Assembly: GCA_947044405.1 (NCBI GenBank)
Contig: CAMRHE010000205.1
Location: 2,666,001 to 2,730,000 of the forward strand
Reading direction: 5' to 3'
Source of the DNA: Leptodactylus fallax
Lineage: Eukaryota > Chordata > Amphibia > Anura > Leptodactylidae
Length of the DNA: 64,000 nt
Part shown: one piece after another, positions 35,458 to 47,350 of the stretch
Layout of the letters: every line of letters starts with the position of its first letter
Numbering within the stretch: the first letter of the stretch is position 1
Program-made: the position numbers and the translations under genes
The notes under the pieces: model-generated
Told to the model about the DNA's origin: nothing
Databases searched by the model: none
Seen by the model: only the letters and a program-made list of their open reading frames with translations

Positions 35458-36469
35458 ATGCCCTATATGTGCCATGATAACACTAAGGCTCCAAACTAGC
35501 TTAACCCACTGATCTCTGTGATGCCACCTATATAAATTTCCCTTCTCCCTCAGAATTTTTCATTTTCTGTTATGTTGCAATTCTCCTACATGAGACAGCA
35601 GATTTTCCTCTTGGATTTGCAGTAGTTTGTTACATTCCATTTGCTCAATGTCTCACAAACTTTCCAGAATATGCTGAGATGTCTTGGGTCCTGTAGTGTC
35701 TCCTTCTCGCTGGTGTCGTCCTTACACAGTGCCTCACACCTGATGACTGCCTTCCTTAGGCAGATTTATAGCTGTATACTGTAGCTCATGTGCTACAGCG
35801 GATATCAATTGACTTGAAACATTTCTTGCAAGAATTCCCTGACTGGTACTTTTTATCACCCTGGTCATGCACTTATTTTGGAGTGTTATTTTGCCATCAT
35901 TTTTACACTTCATTTCTTTTCTTTCTAAAATTATTTACTTTAACTTCATACACATTGCGCAAGATTTACAAATACAATTGCACCAAAATTGTGACACACT
36001 TTTCCCTTAAAATGGCATTCATGCTTAACACCATATTTATTAACTATTTTAGCTGTTTTCTGCTCCTTGCCCAACAATGAAACAGATCTAATAAGAAAAG
36101 ATGTGATGCCTAAGATGTGACAGTGTGATGAAAATATGTCATAATTTTGGTGCTGTAAACTAGACTAGACAGTCTAAATGTGTACTAGATTTATCATCCG
36201 GCATCATCCACTGTGATAAATCTGGTGCGTTTTTTTAATTTACACTGTATTATCTGCCCAAATATCCACTTAGCTAATTATTCGATGTCTAAATCCAAAG
36301 TGATGGCTTGATAATGGGGTAGATACGTAGTCATGGTTTTTTTTTTTTTTTTTACTTTGACAGAGAAGAGTCATAAAAAAGGTGAATCTGCTTTGTAGTC
36401 CCCATAACTAATGGTAAATCACTTGGAATTGGACAGACTCGTGTGGAAACTGAAGAATCTATAAAATAA
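35458..36469. other. Unassigned intronic sequence
   Basis: AT-rich, no gene, RNA or repeat family recognised. Confidence 0.35.
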
Positions 36470-36555
36470 AATAAAAATCATACTTACCTGTCCCTGGATT
36501 TTACTTTACAATTCCCCTGGCCTCAACAGGGGTTGGTAATGAACAACCCTTTTAA
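36470..36555. mobile_element. T2-type MITE fragment (right end)
   Basis: An A-rich lead, then catacttacctgtccctgga and the terminus ..gaacaacccttttaa. The minus strand contains the consensus 5' splice site acaggtaagtatg (36479-36491). Most of the element is missing. Confidence 0.65.
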
Positions 36556-36871
36556 ATAATATATTTATTTTTACAATAACCAATTTTTTTATTATTCCAT
36601 TCCATCTAGAATAAAAATGAAGCAACTTTGTAAACAGTCTTACAGTGCATACAGCTCCTCTGCAGAATTATGTGTTTCCGTTGTTTCAGACTACAAAGAA
36701 ACCTATGTAGTCTGATCTTGCAGTCATATTCTCTTTTTTTCTGCCCCTTCCTTTTTACTAGCATTCTTCCAATTTTTGGTAGCTTTCTTTTTTCAAGACC
36801 ACTATAAGACATGGAAGCTGCGCTGTGATCGGTTGCTGTGGGAAATATAGACAGTTTTTATTTTAGGTGGA

Positions 36872-37060
36872 AACATGTGGGGCGTTTTTTGTTGCAGATT
36901 TTGTTACATTTTTTTGAGCCAGGAGTGGCGTGAAAAGGAATATAAAGAAAAGACTTAGACATTTCCCTTACTTCTGATTTTGGCTCAAAAAAGTGCAGCA
37001 AAATCTGCAAAAAAAAAAAAAAATTCAACTCTTGATTTTCTACAACGTGGGGCCCTAGCC
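36872..37060. mobile_element. TTA-flanked fold-back MITE, copy 1
   Basis: Arms: ttgttgcagattttg / caaaatctgca, and ttttttgagccag / ggctcaaaaaa. The right terminus, caacgtggggccctagcc, is followed by TTA. The left terminus is eroded. The family resembles copies at 42943, 48693, 56341, 57393 and 63429. Confidence 0.75.
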
Positions 37061-39417
37061 TTACACGGTCTTATAAATTTCCCTTATAATGTTTTTGTGC
37101 TTTTGGACATATCCACAGGGCATGCCATCAGTATTAAATTGGTGGGGCTCTGACATTCACTACCCCCCACTGATCAGCTGCTTGAAGAGACAGACGTATT
37201 CCAGTAAGGATTATGTCTCCTTTGTTCTTTACCAGAGTTCTGGACTTGTATTAGAGGCTGTGCCAGAAATTAAACCAAGTCCCATTCAGTTGAATGGGGT
37301 AAATCTGTAGTCAGCTGCAATACCAAACAATGTAGAGGATATGGTGCACTGGAGATGGACACTCATCGATCTACCAGTAGCATTGATGGCTGACTCTAAA
37401 GATCAGTTCTAAAGTCCCAGACAACCCTTATAATCTAATTCTTACATCCCTGTGTGTGCTGAATGCATTATGTAGGGCATATTGAGATATACATTTTCCT
37501 TAGTAATATTCCAGGGTTTTATTAGAAGGAAGCTGGATCATTTTGACGTTTTTTTTTCCTCTAAGTGGTTCTGTCTATGCAGAAAACTGAGGCTACAACT
37601 CATTTTGTCAAATGGAAACAGCAACATCAGCATTCTGTGCAGTTAATGGGATGCTCACCTTATAACATTTCACTCCAGACAGAAATGCAAACAGATCAAA
37701 TTCTCCAGATTATTTCCAATTAACTCTTATATAATTCCAGACTGAGAAGCAATGATCGAAACCATTAATATTTGCATCCCACTCCCTATCTTAAAGGGGC
37801 AATGTGCAAATGACACATTAGCAATTAGTACTTTAAGGGCTTCCCTAGAAATGTGGCTAAAACATTACAACTGTGAAGTATTCTAACATTCAGATAGACA
37901 CTAAGGGGAAGATTATTCTCTTTATATCCATTAGATTCTTTCATACCCATGCTATTTCAGGCCTTTTATACATATTCTATCAATAAATGATAAGTTAATA
38001 GTGGGAGACTACTGTTTAGGCCCATCATCTCTTGGTCAAAGTGGGGCATCTCGTGCTTTGGAGGACCTGTCCAGACACCCCCGGAGCCATCATGACTTTG
38101 GGATGGGGGAACCAATAACTCCTGCAATTTTTTCTTTGTGCGGTAGTTGTGTGGATTTATACAGGCTGGTTCAGCTTTAAGACTATATGTGTGTATATTG
38201 AGCTTTAGGAGTATATAGTGCCTAGTGTGTTACTGTAGGGAGGGAGGAGTTTAGGAATAGATGTAACTTCCTGTCTCATTCATCTCTTCCTCGTTCTCTC
38301 ACCAAAAGGACTGGAGGAAACATTTCCCGCCCTCTTTTAATCACTATTTTACTTTTTCTTTTTTTTTTTCACGTTTACCTGGATAATGTATGTATTATTG
38401 TATCATTTCTTTGTTTAATACTGTAATTGTGTTTCTGGCCATATATACAATTCTAAGATGACTTCTAAGCCCAAGGGAAGGGCAGTCCTCCAGCCATGGT
38501 TCCCTAGAGGTTTCCTCCACAGGGGATTTTTCCTCTCCTGAGTGCTGTAGGATGACTCTTCGTGAGTCGGGGGGTTTGCCATGTTTAGTCCATATTTCAT
38601 AGTATTTGCCTGAACATTTAGTTTTTAACTTATTTGTTCATGGCATTGGCAATAAGTGTGGAAATACATTGAAATAATATTAAGCAGAAAAAAAAAATTA
38701 TAAAGGGAGTCAGTTGTATGTAATAAAGTGTTACATGTCACATGGTCCATAATTAAACTGTCACAGCTTTACTTTTGCGGTTGAGGAGTCAGGTGGAAGT
38801 TGCAGGCAAATTATTGTGGACTTATTTTAACTAATAGAGGAGGTTAAACCTCATGGTGGTGAACAGGCTGAACTTTGGAAATGGCCAGCCTGAAGGATAT
38901 CGTAATAGTACTGTCATTCAGGGGCGGGCACAGTGGTTAAGCACAGGGCTGTTGGTGCCCTTAAAGTCTACTGGCTCTGCTAGAATTGCAAGCCGGAGCG
39001 TGCCGCCCCTTTATTGCTGTCTGGCCGGGTGCTGTATGTCAGACAGCTGGGGATCTCACAGTATTCGTGAATCCCAATGGTCTAGCACTTCACCTGACCC
39101 CTTCTGTGATTATTTTAGTTCTGTGATTTCAATAAAGCTGTGGTCTTTTGGACACCCAAAATAAAGTGTTTTGTGCGTTTATTCCAAAGTTAGTGTTTAC
39201 TGTAGTTTGGGTGGTTTTAGGAAGGAGTGAGGGTTCATCCCATATCCAAAAGTCATGTCCTGCATTACAAAGTCAGTACAGTGATGTGAATCAGCAGTGT
39301 GTAATACTTTATTTCCCCAGTGGTGGTGCTGCAGGAAACCTTCATCACCCGCGCATTGTACATATTCTCTTACCTACATATTTACAGAATGCTAGAAAGG
39401 TGTACTGGACTATTTAT
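37061..39417. other. Unassigned intronic sequence
   Basis: No convincing gene. A short poly-A and poly-T content, but no repeat family identified. 38905-39090 has a gggcgggcacagtggttaag start that hints at a tRNA-derived SINE head, but no B box could be placed. Confidence 0.35.
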
Positions 39418-39467
39418 TTAAAGGGGTTGTCCACCAATATTGGTCTGAAAGTGGACAACCCCTTTAA
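39418..39467. repeat. 50-bp solo TTAA palindrome (T2 end hairpin)
   Basis: TTAAAGGGGTTGTCCAC is mirrored by gtggacaacccctttaa with a short loop, bounded by TTAA on both sides. It has the same layout as the terminal hairpins of the element at 23649-24110 but stands alone. Confidence 0.85.
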
Positions 39468-41512
39468 CATTAATATAACCATCTGGGAATAAGCCGAAAA
39501 CGCTGGGTTTTCTGGAGAGAAGATACCCCTGGAGCCTCAGGCGCTGGGTGGAAGCTACTGCTAGAAATATAAAGAATGAAGCCTCCTTCTATAAGGCACT
39601 TACCCCTATTTTCATAGTCCATAGCAACTTCCATTCATGTTGGGTAAGGGTAGTTCCAGTTTCCAGTGGTCAGCATTCTGCTTCCTGTCCCTGCATCTGC
39701 AGTATGGTGGTCCCCGTACTAGTATTTTGATCCATAGTGGTTTAGATTGTTCACAACTCCTGGTGGTCCAGGGCAGGAATATTCAGTCCCTGGTGGTTCC
39801 GTTTTTAATAATTTCCTAAGATTTATTTACCTCAACTTTAATCAGATTTATTATTTGATTTTGTAACAATGACAGATATAGGGTCACATATGTACAAAAT
39901 ATGACCTGTAATGGATTTCTGTACTTGCATCCATTCCCAGAACACCCGGTTATTACTGTATTGTGCGAGCGCTTTCAAGGTCATACTCCAATCTCTTACT
40001 CAATGATTATGCCCTTGTGAAGATGCATATGCCACAAGATGCTGTGGAACCATGATATTTTGTGTTTCATTGTTTTAGAAAGAGAGATTTCTTGCTGAAT
40101 ACCCATGAGATGCTCTGTACAGTGAAATGTCCATTTTATATTTATCTCAAGATTACTTTATCACTCATAGAAAAAAATAAGGAAAAAAGTATTGGAGGAA
40201 GGTATTGTGGTATACGCATTCAGACAGTAACAAACATCAGCACAAATACTACTAAGTTTATAACCAACAGAACTGATACCCTGTGTTATGTCTACCTTAA
40301 AGGGGTATTATCATCTCCAGATCATATTTTAGGTTGTAGCGTAAGCTAACTGAATTGTGTTACCCAATACATTGCTTTATCTATCTGTCTGTCAGGTGCG
40401 TGTCCTCAGGGATGACAGCTCATTGCCTAGGTTTCAGACCACCTCTGATACCTAGCGGCACTGGTCAGGCTACATCCTCTAAGCTGCTGAGTCCTGATAA
40501 GGACTAGAACAGTACTTGATCATTGCCTCTGTTATCTCTGTATGTAACTTCAGAGATAACTGTGCAGTTTAGTCTCAGAGCCAGCTGCTAAGCCTGCCCA
40601 CCCCTTGTCCCTGAAACCAGGACGTGGAGGAGAGAGGAGACAAGAGAGCAGGTGAAATCCTGAGATAGGAAAACCTCTGTAACTATTTTCTCCATTGGGG
40701 TATAACTGTCCATTATTTTATTGGTGCCTTACTATAAATGGGTTTACAGCTACATCATGGGATGGCGCAAGCGCAGAAGTCGCAGCAGGTGCCGGTTGTC
40801 ACATACAGCTCACATCCCATTGCAACTGGCGTGATTGGAGATAGGTCTTATCCCAGCAGTTTAACCATTTAGATGTGGAAGTCAACAGTGAGCAAAGCAT
40901 ATAAGGGGGGTTTGACAAACTCCAATTCCATCTCCAACTTATAAAGTGATCTCCTGGTGACAGTAGGTTGTCATCTCAGCAGGGGGCCTAATAAATGCCT
41001 CCATGTCCACCATTTTTGTACATTTATTGGATACTGCCAAAGGCAGGGTCTAATACAATGTCTGTCAGTGTCAGGCTGACTGGATAATATACTCAATACA
41101 GTAGTATCCAAGCCTCATATTGTTTAAAAATAATAAAAAAAAAAAAACATTTATTCATGCCTCATACTTCTATAGCATCAACATATTTCATGGTGCTTCA
41201 CAGACAATGGGGCACATTTATCAATACTGTCAAACCTTGCGCTTAAACTATGAATCCCGTTCGTAGTCTTAAACATATGTATGAATCTGTTGTACTGACC
41301 TTCATAAATAAGGAGTGTTTCTAGAAGAAGCAGAATTCTGACTTAAATATCCTCCGACTAAAAGTGTTGAGCTTCACCATGAGACAAATATTTGGCATCC
41401 GCAACAAATATAGATGTAAAACTTAACAAACATTTGGCATATACGTCAAAAACTTTAACTTTTTGGCTGAAAATAAGTAGACACAAATCATCTCTTGATT
41501 ATTGAGGAGACA
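39468..41512. other. Unassigned intronic sequence; possible T2 left end at 40297
   Basis: 40297 reads TTAAAGGGGTATTATCATCT, a T2-like terminus, but no mirrored right end was found within the next 800 bases, so it is probably truncated. Otherwise no gene or named repeat. Confidence 0.4.
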
Positions 41513-41779
41513 TTTATTATGCTTTCTTGCATAGCGCCATCATATTCTGCAGCGCTTTACAGACATTGACAGTCACTGTCCCATATAGGGCTCACAATCT
41601 ACATTCCCTATCAGTATGTCTTTGGAGTGTGGGAGGAAACCGGCGTACCCGGAGGAAACCCACGCAAACACGGGGAGAACATACAAACTCCCTGAAGGTG
41701 TTGTCCTTGGCAGGATTCGAACCCAGGACTCCAGCGCTGCAAGGCTGAAGTGCTAACCACTGAGCCACCGTGCTGCCCA
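41513..41779 (-). mobile_element. V-SINE, full-length tRNA-derived SINE
   Basis: Reading the minus strand: a tRNA-like head with A box tggctcagtgg (41757-41767) and B box ggttcgaatcc (41713-41723), the conserved V-SINE core (tgttctccccgtgtttgcgt, tcctccgggta.gccggttt, caaagacatactgat), and a LINE-like tail ending ..gcgctatgcaagaaagcata. The two boxes form an internal RNA polymerase III promoter. Mobilisation depends on a partner LINE. Not a tRNA gene. Confidence 0.95.
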
Positions 41780-42555
41780 TATATGTATAAATAATACATA
41801 CTTTGCACAAGAAAATCTGCTCCATATTCCTTCTTCTTTGTTTCATAAACGTGCTATAAAGTTTGGCATTTCTAAACTACGTCCTTTCTGGGGCATATTT
41901 ATTGAAAGTGTCAAGCCTGTCGTATTTTTCTGTTCTTTCTGGTGCACTGTTCATAAATATGTTGTGCACTAAAAATTTTGGCATAAATGTAGACAGAAAA
42001 ATGTTGGACTTCGACTGATAAATATGCCGCATTGTCATTACCCACTGGGGCAGATTTATGAAGACTGGCATTACTCACGTCAGTCTTCTTAGCCCTGGAG
42101 CTGGTGGAGGGTGCGCCTCATATATGATAATGCACACACCTGCTCATAAATGAGGACCATCCTACGCCTGGCTGTGTGCCTCAGGCAAAATGTGCATAAG
42201 AATATGACTTTTTTATGACTTGTTTGCCAGATAAATGACGTACAAGGCGTAATAAATATGCCCCATTGACTCTGTTTTCACATAGATAAATAAAAATACA
42301 GATATAAAGAGAGAGAGTTATGACATGGATAGATGGATGTATTAGACAGATAGAAAGATAGATAGGTAAATATATGGACAGATACAGTATAACATAGATT
42401 AGATTAGATGTCAGGCAGATAGATAGATACAAAGAAGATAGATACAAATGCTGCCATTTTTTTCTTTACTTGTATAAATATTGAAAGTGGCCTTCTTCCT
42501 AGGATTAGCACAAGGTCACAATATTGGCTGTGCTGCTTTGGACTTTCCCTAGAAG

Positions 42556-42592
<37 letters not shown>

Positions 42593-42942
42593 TATATCAT
42601 TACATCAAAACCTCATAGCTAGTTATGATATAAAGCTGAAAATCGATATTACACTTACAAGTGAAAGCATCGGTGGCCCTGGAACAGGATGCAGGTATAG
42701 CCACATTCAGTACATCATGTTGGCACCACCCTTATACATAGTGTGATATGTATGTGAATCCCAGCATTGCAATAAACACACTGAGCATATCCACAAAGCT
42801 AAGCAAATCATCAGGGTGGAGAAACAAATCCCCAAATCCCTCCCGTTGCCTAGTACTTGAGTAGTCTAGTGCTTAGTGCACATGCACAGTTAGTGCACAG
42901 GAGTGGCATGGCGTCCATATTGAAAATACAAAACTACTATTA
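41780..42942. other. Intronic sequence with GATA-rich tracts
   Basis: Loose gata/tagata clusters at 42296-42435 and a clean (GATA)n run at 42556-42591. Around 41880-42270 are several fragments meaning 'ggggcatatttat' in both orientations, suggesting an old inverted repeat. No gene. Confidence 0.45.
42556..42591. repeat. (GATA)n microsatellite
   Basis: Nine tandem gata units. Confidence 0.93.
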
Positions 42943-43163
42943 GGCTGAGGCCACACATTGCGGAAATGAAGCTTTTCTTGTTGCAGATTTTGCTGCGTTT
43001 TTTTTAAACTAAAGCCAAGAATGGCTACAAAAGGAATGAGAAATATATAGGAAGTTCTTCTACTTCTCTCTTCTGCTCAATCCTCTGCTGGCTTTGGCTC
43101 AAAAAAATGGAGCAAAATCTGCAGCAACAAAAAACTGCATTTCTGCAACGTGGGTCCCCAGCC
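42943..43163. mobile_element. TTA-flanked fold-back MITE, copy 2
   Basis: ggctgaggccacacattgcg at the left is mirrored by caacgtgggtccccagcc at the right. TTA flanks both sides (42940-42942 and 43164-43166), as for PIF/Harbinger insertions. Inner arms: ttgttgcagattttgctgc / gcaaaatctgcagcaacaa; gccaaga / ctttggc. Confidence 0.82.
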
Positions 43164-43672
43164 TTATAATGAAATCCAAGATGCAGAGACATCAACCTGG
43201 GAGAGTCATTCACAGGGAGATTCACAAATGGGAGTGGCCTTTATAAAAGGGCGCAGCTAAATATATTCAGACCACAAATAATATCAATCCCCACATTTTT
43301 ACTGGTTAAATAAAATGCAGTTGCACCATTTTTATTTATGCCATTTATCGATCATTATAAATACTGTGACAATTTTATAACACAGTAATATTAGCACAAT
43401 AAAATGTATTACTAGAATGGGTTTTGATAGGATTGGTCAGTAGATATAAAAAGATATGATGATACATGGAAATAGATGATAGCCGGATAGATAGATACTA
43501 GATAGACAGATAGATAGAACATATGTCCTCATCTACATAAACAGTGACAGTGGCAGAACTCCGATATGAGTGAAATATCAGTGTGATATTTTATTCACCC
43601 ATCACATGCATAGAACTTTCAGGTTCAGATCATTGGACAATAGCTCCACTAGGAAATCAGAATGGGTCCAAT
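43164..43672. other. Unassigned intronic sequence with a loose GATA tract
   Basis: A degenerate gata/gatagat cluster around 43437-43520. No gene or named element. Confidence 0.45.
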
Positions 43673-43780
43673 TAGAGATGGACGAAACTCTCAAGATTCC
43701 TTTTGGGTTTCGGTGGTTTGAGACCAAGATTAGTTTCGTTTGAACAAGTTTGGTACGAACCACATCTTAAATTGGCTTAA

Positions 43781-45296
43781 AACATAGTGTATAACACTGT
43801 CAGGACTCCTAGGAACCTATCTATAAAACATAGTGTAGAACACTGTCAGGGCTCCTAGGAACCTATCTATAAAACAGTGTAGAACACTGTCAGGGCTCCC
43901 AAGAACCTATCTATAAAGCATAGTGTACAGTAGAACACTGTAAGGGGTCCTAGCACCCTATCTATAAACCATAGCGTATAACACTGTCAGGGCTCCTAGG
44001 AACCTATCTATAAAACATAGTGTAGAACACTGTCAGGGCTCCTAGGAACCTCTCTATAAAACATAGTGTAGAACACTGTCAGGGCTCCTAGGAAACTATC
44101 TATAAAACATAGTGTAGAACACTGTAAGGGGTCCAAGCACCCACCCAGGCGGGCGGGGCGGCCGGTAGAACACTGTTAGTGGTTCCTGGAAATTTTTTTA
44201 AAAAAAAATTTAAAAAAAAATGAGGGGGGGGCGCCCCCCCTCTATAAACCATAGTGTATAACACTGTCAGGGCTCCTAGGAACCTATCTATAAAACATAG
44301 TGTAGAACACTGTCAGGGCTCCTAGGAACCTATCTATAAAACAGTGTAGAACACAGTCAGGGCTCCTAAGAACCTATCTATAAAACATATTGTAGAACAC
44401 TGTCAGGGCTCCTAGGAACCTATCTATAAAACAGTGTATAATACTGTCAGGGCTCCTAGGAACCTATCTATAAAACATAGTGTAGAACACTGTCAGGGCT
44501 CCTAGGAACCTCTCTATAAAACATAGTGTAGAACACTGTCAGGGCTCCTAGGAAACTATCTATAAAACATAGTGTAGAACACTGTAAGGGGTCCTAGCAC
44601 CCTATCTATAAACCATAGTGTATAACACTGTCAGGGCTCCTAGGAACCTATCTATAAAACATAGTGTAGAACACTGTCAGGGCTCCTAGGAATCTATCTA
44701 TAAAACATAGTGTAGAACACTATAAGGGGTCCTAGCACCCTATCTATAAACCATAGTGTATAACACTGTCAGGACTCCTAGGAACCTATCTATAAAACAT
44801 AGTGTAGAACACTGTCAGGGCTCCTAGGAACCTATCTATAAAACAGTGTAGAACACAGTCAGGGCCCAACATCCTAACCCCCAGAACCTATCTATAAAAC
44901 ATAGTGTAGAACACTGTCAGGGCTCCTAGGAACCTATCTATAAAACAGTGTATAATACTGTCAGGGCTCCTAGGAACCTATCTATAAAACATAGTGTAGA
45001 ACACTGTCAGGGCTCCTAGGAACCTCTCTATAAAACAAGGTAGACACTGTCCCCAGGAAACTATCTATAAAACATAGTGTAGAACACTGTCAGGGCTCCT
45101 AGGAACCTATCTATAAAACATAGTGTATAACACTGTCAGGGCTCCTAGGAACCTATGTATAAAACATAGTGTATAACACTGTCGGGGCTCCTAAGAACCT
45201 ATCTATAAAACATAGTGTAGAACACTGTCAGGGCTCCTAGAAACCTATCTATAAAACATAGTGTAGAACACTGTCAGGGTTCCTATGAACCTGTTT
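43781..45296 (+). repeat. 46-bp satellite array, about 32 units with higher-order order
   Basis: Basic unit: ctatctataaaacatagtgt then agaacactgtcagggctcct then aggaac. Variants: a 42-bp form (aaacagtgtagaac), a gtgtataac form, and a 'gtaaggggtcctagcaccc' form. The variants recur in the same order: the 'cctctctataaa - ggaaactatc' pair appears at 44049, 44509 and 45023 (spacing about 460 and 514). No coding potential. Confidence 0.95.
44145..44242. other. Aberrant GC-rich/homopolymer block inside satellite
   Basis: In place of the regular unit the sequence reads ccaggcgggcggggcggccg, then a normal fragment, then long T/A/G/C homopolymer runs including gggggggcgccccccc, before the array resumes. 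The flanking units on both sides are normal. This looks more like an assembly or base-calling fault than a biological insertion. Confidence 0.6.
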
Positions 45297-45752
45297 ATCC
45301 AATTTCTAGCTCTCTAAGGCAAATACAGCCAAAGTTATATCAAAATAAAGAAACATGTATGTCTATGGAAAAACGGATGGTAAGCAGTGGATACAAACTC
45401 CGAGTTTAACCATAAACTGTGCTTTTATGCATTTTAACATTTGAAATGCTCCAATATTACCTTTTTTTTGGAGAAAGGTGCTTGGCGGTGGTTTTTTAGA
45501 CACACATGGCGGTTATATTGCAAAAATTTATTCATTTTGATTGCTTGTAAGTGCTACAAATTTGTGGTTGTGAGTTACTTAAAAAGTGATGAAGAATTGG
45601 GTTTTACAAAAAAAAAAACACACCAAAAATTATTCCTGTGGCACCAACAGTGTGCTATAGTGGTATATGATGGATCAGGCCACAGGAAATGTCTGAAGTG
45701 GAGGCAGTACCAGGTGGTAACTGTGGCAACATACGTGGCATACAGTTCCCCC

Positions 45753-45840
45753 TTAAAGAGGACCTTTCAGGTCCTCATAGATGTGCAGTATTATATACCA
45801 TTAGAAAGCAGACAGTGTGTTTAAATTTTAAATTTTTATT
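45753..45840. mobile_element. T2-type MITE, left-end fragment
   Basis: TTAAAGAGGACCTTTCAGGT, then ccattagaaagcagacagtg, match the left arm of the 600-bp fold-back at 30240. Similarity fades in an A/T-rich stretch, and no right arm is present. Confidence 0.75.
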
Positions 45841-46016
45841 TTTTTTTTAAACTGGTTTCGGGCCACCCATTGACTATATTCCAGAGGTTCCATTCAACGA
45901 AATCGTGCAGCTGCAGAAGCGGGAGCTGGCTATTACTGGTTTATTAGCATCCCTGCCTTCCCGATCACTGTGTACAGAGCATTCAATGACCACTGTGTAT
46001 ACAGCTATGTGATTCA

Positions 46017-46364
46017 CTGAAACGTTTATTTATTTCAGTAATTAAATTTAAAAAAGTCACTTCCTGTATTTTCTAGATTCTTTACACACAGAGTGTTCGA
46101 TCTCAAGTGCTTTATTTCTGTAAATGTTGATTATGGATTACAGGTAATGAAAACCCAAATCTAAGAAAATTTGAATATTGTAAAAAAGCTCAGTATTGTA
46201 AATTCAGTGTGTCACCTGCCAAGGTTTCCTAAGCCTTTAAATGGTCCCTCAGTCTGGTTCAGTAGGACACACAATCATGGAAGACGCTGATTATGGATTG
46301 TATTACTGAATCACTGAAATGAATGAACATTTCAAAAATATTCTAATTTATTGAGATGCACCTG
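46017..46364. mobile_element. Tc1-derived MITE, copy 2 (left end lost)
   Basis: Begins at gaaacgtttatttatttcag, about 35 bases inside the normal start, and ends ..gagatgcacctg followed by TA. It has the same deletion junction as the copies at 17140 and 47422. Confidence 0.85.
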
Positions 46365-47350
46365 TAGAGAGATAGAGGAAGAGATATGGCAGACATACAG
46401 ATAGGTTAGCATGGACTCCACTAAATACTTTTTTTCTTACTTGCTTCCTTTCCATAATTTATGTTAAGATACATCAGAGAGTAAATATCTCCTGAAAGAA
46501 GAAAAAAAGGCGAAACGTGAAGTCACCTGTAATTGGAGTCAAGGTCATTGTGAAGATGTGACTATTCATGAGCTTTTAGAAAATAAGAAGCAGTAAAGTT
46601 TCTGCCCCGGAGGCTATTAAAGTCCTCTTGACCATGAAAGAGTCGGATAGACGAACTCCGCACGAAGCATCTGTGACATTTCATTTAACAGCTTAGCAGC
46701 TTCTCCGGAGAGAGGAAACAATGTTTATGTCGAGATTTACATGCTCTGGGGAACGCCAGCAAATACCGACTGATTCATCTCTCAGATTACTGTCTGGGCA
46801 TCCTGTTATGCTACAAATTGTTCAAGTACTTCACCAAGCGGAAGAGTCATTCAGTATCACATATTCCAGGAGGCCCCATAGACTGCAGTCACAGATGTAG
46901 TGCTACTTACTGATCAAGCTCTGCTCCCACAATTCCATGTTACCACAATTGGAATGGCAAGTGAACTCAGGACTATTATTTGATTATACAGATGTAATAG
47001 GTCATGGCAGGCAATAGCCAGCTCCAGCACAGCGACAATATGGCTCCACGCTCCTGTCTTCTCAGCTGCCACCCAGACACCGAACGCTAAAAGTCACCCA
47101 TAGAACAATGAAGAAGACACATGGACACACACTCCTCACAGAAGTTCCATTTTACTGAGGTAGATGTTGAAGTCACAGCAAATACACAGTAGGAAGAATA
47201 TTTCAGCAGAATAATGTTGACAAGTTGACAGATGAAACAGCAAAAGTAGAACAAAAGGCAAGAATCTGGCAAGAATACAAGCCACGGTGACAGACAGCTT
47301 GCTTCCAGTCACCAGGGATGCACTGCCCACTACTGGAGAACTTATCCTCT
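46365..47350. other. Unique intronic block, candidate conserved non-coding sequence
   Basis: 46440-47100 is balanced in composition, has no repeat signature and has no open frame with domains. Its texture differs from the MITE-derived sequence around it. Conservation cannot be judged without other genomes. Confidence 0.35.

Larger units (their letters stand above)
43673..45690. mobile_element. hAT-type element hosting an expanded satellite
   Basis: The left end is tagagatggacgaa, followed by the family-specific ctcaagatt..gggtttcggtggttt and gaacaagtttggtacga. The right part (45440-45690) matches 35190-35430 of the sibling element: ggagaaggtgct, catggcggttatattgcaaa, agtgatgaagaattgg, aacagtgtgctata. 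The terminal right end appears lost near 45690, so the insertion duplication cannot be checked. The interior is a long tandem array (43781-45296) that is only two units long in the sibling. Confidence 0.78.

Noticed and set aside
38905..39090. Possible tRNA-derived SINE starting gggcgggcacagtggttaag
   Set aside because: Only an A-box-like start; no B box or tail could be placed.
41700..41779. tRNA gene on the minus strand
   Set aside because: A and B boxes belong to the tRNA-derived head of a V-SINE, followed by its core and tail.
43781..45296. Regular repeats resembling a CRISPR array
   Set aside because: Units are contiguous and mutated, with no spacers, in a vertebrate intron; it is a satellite.
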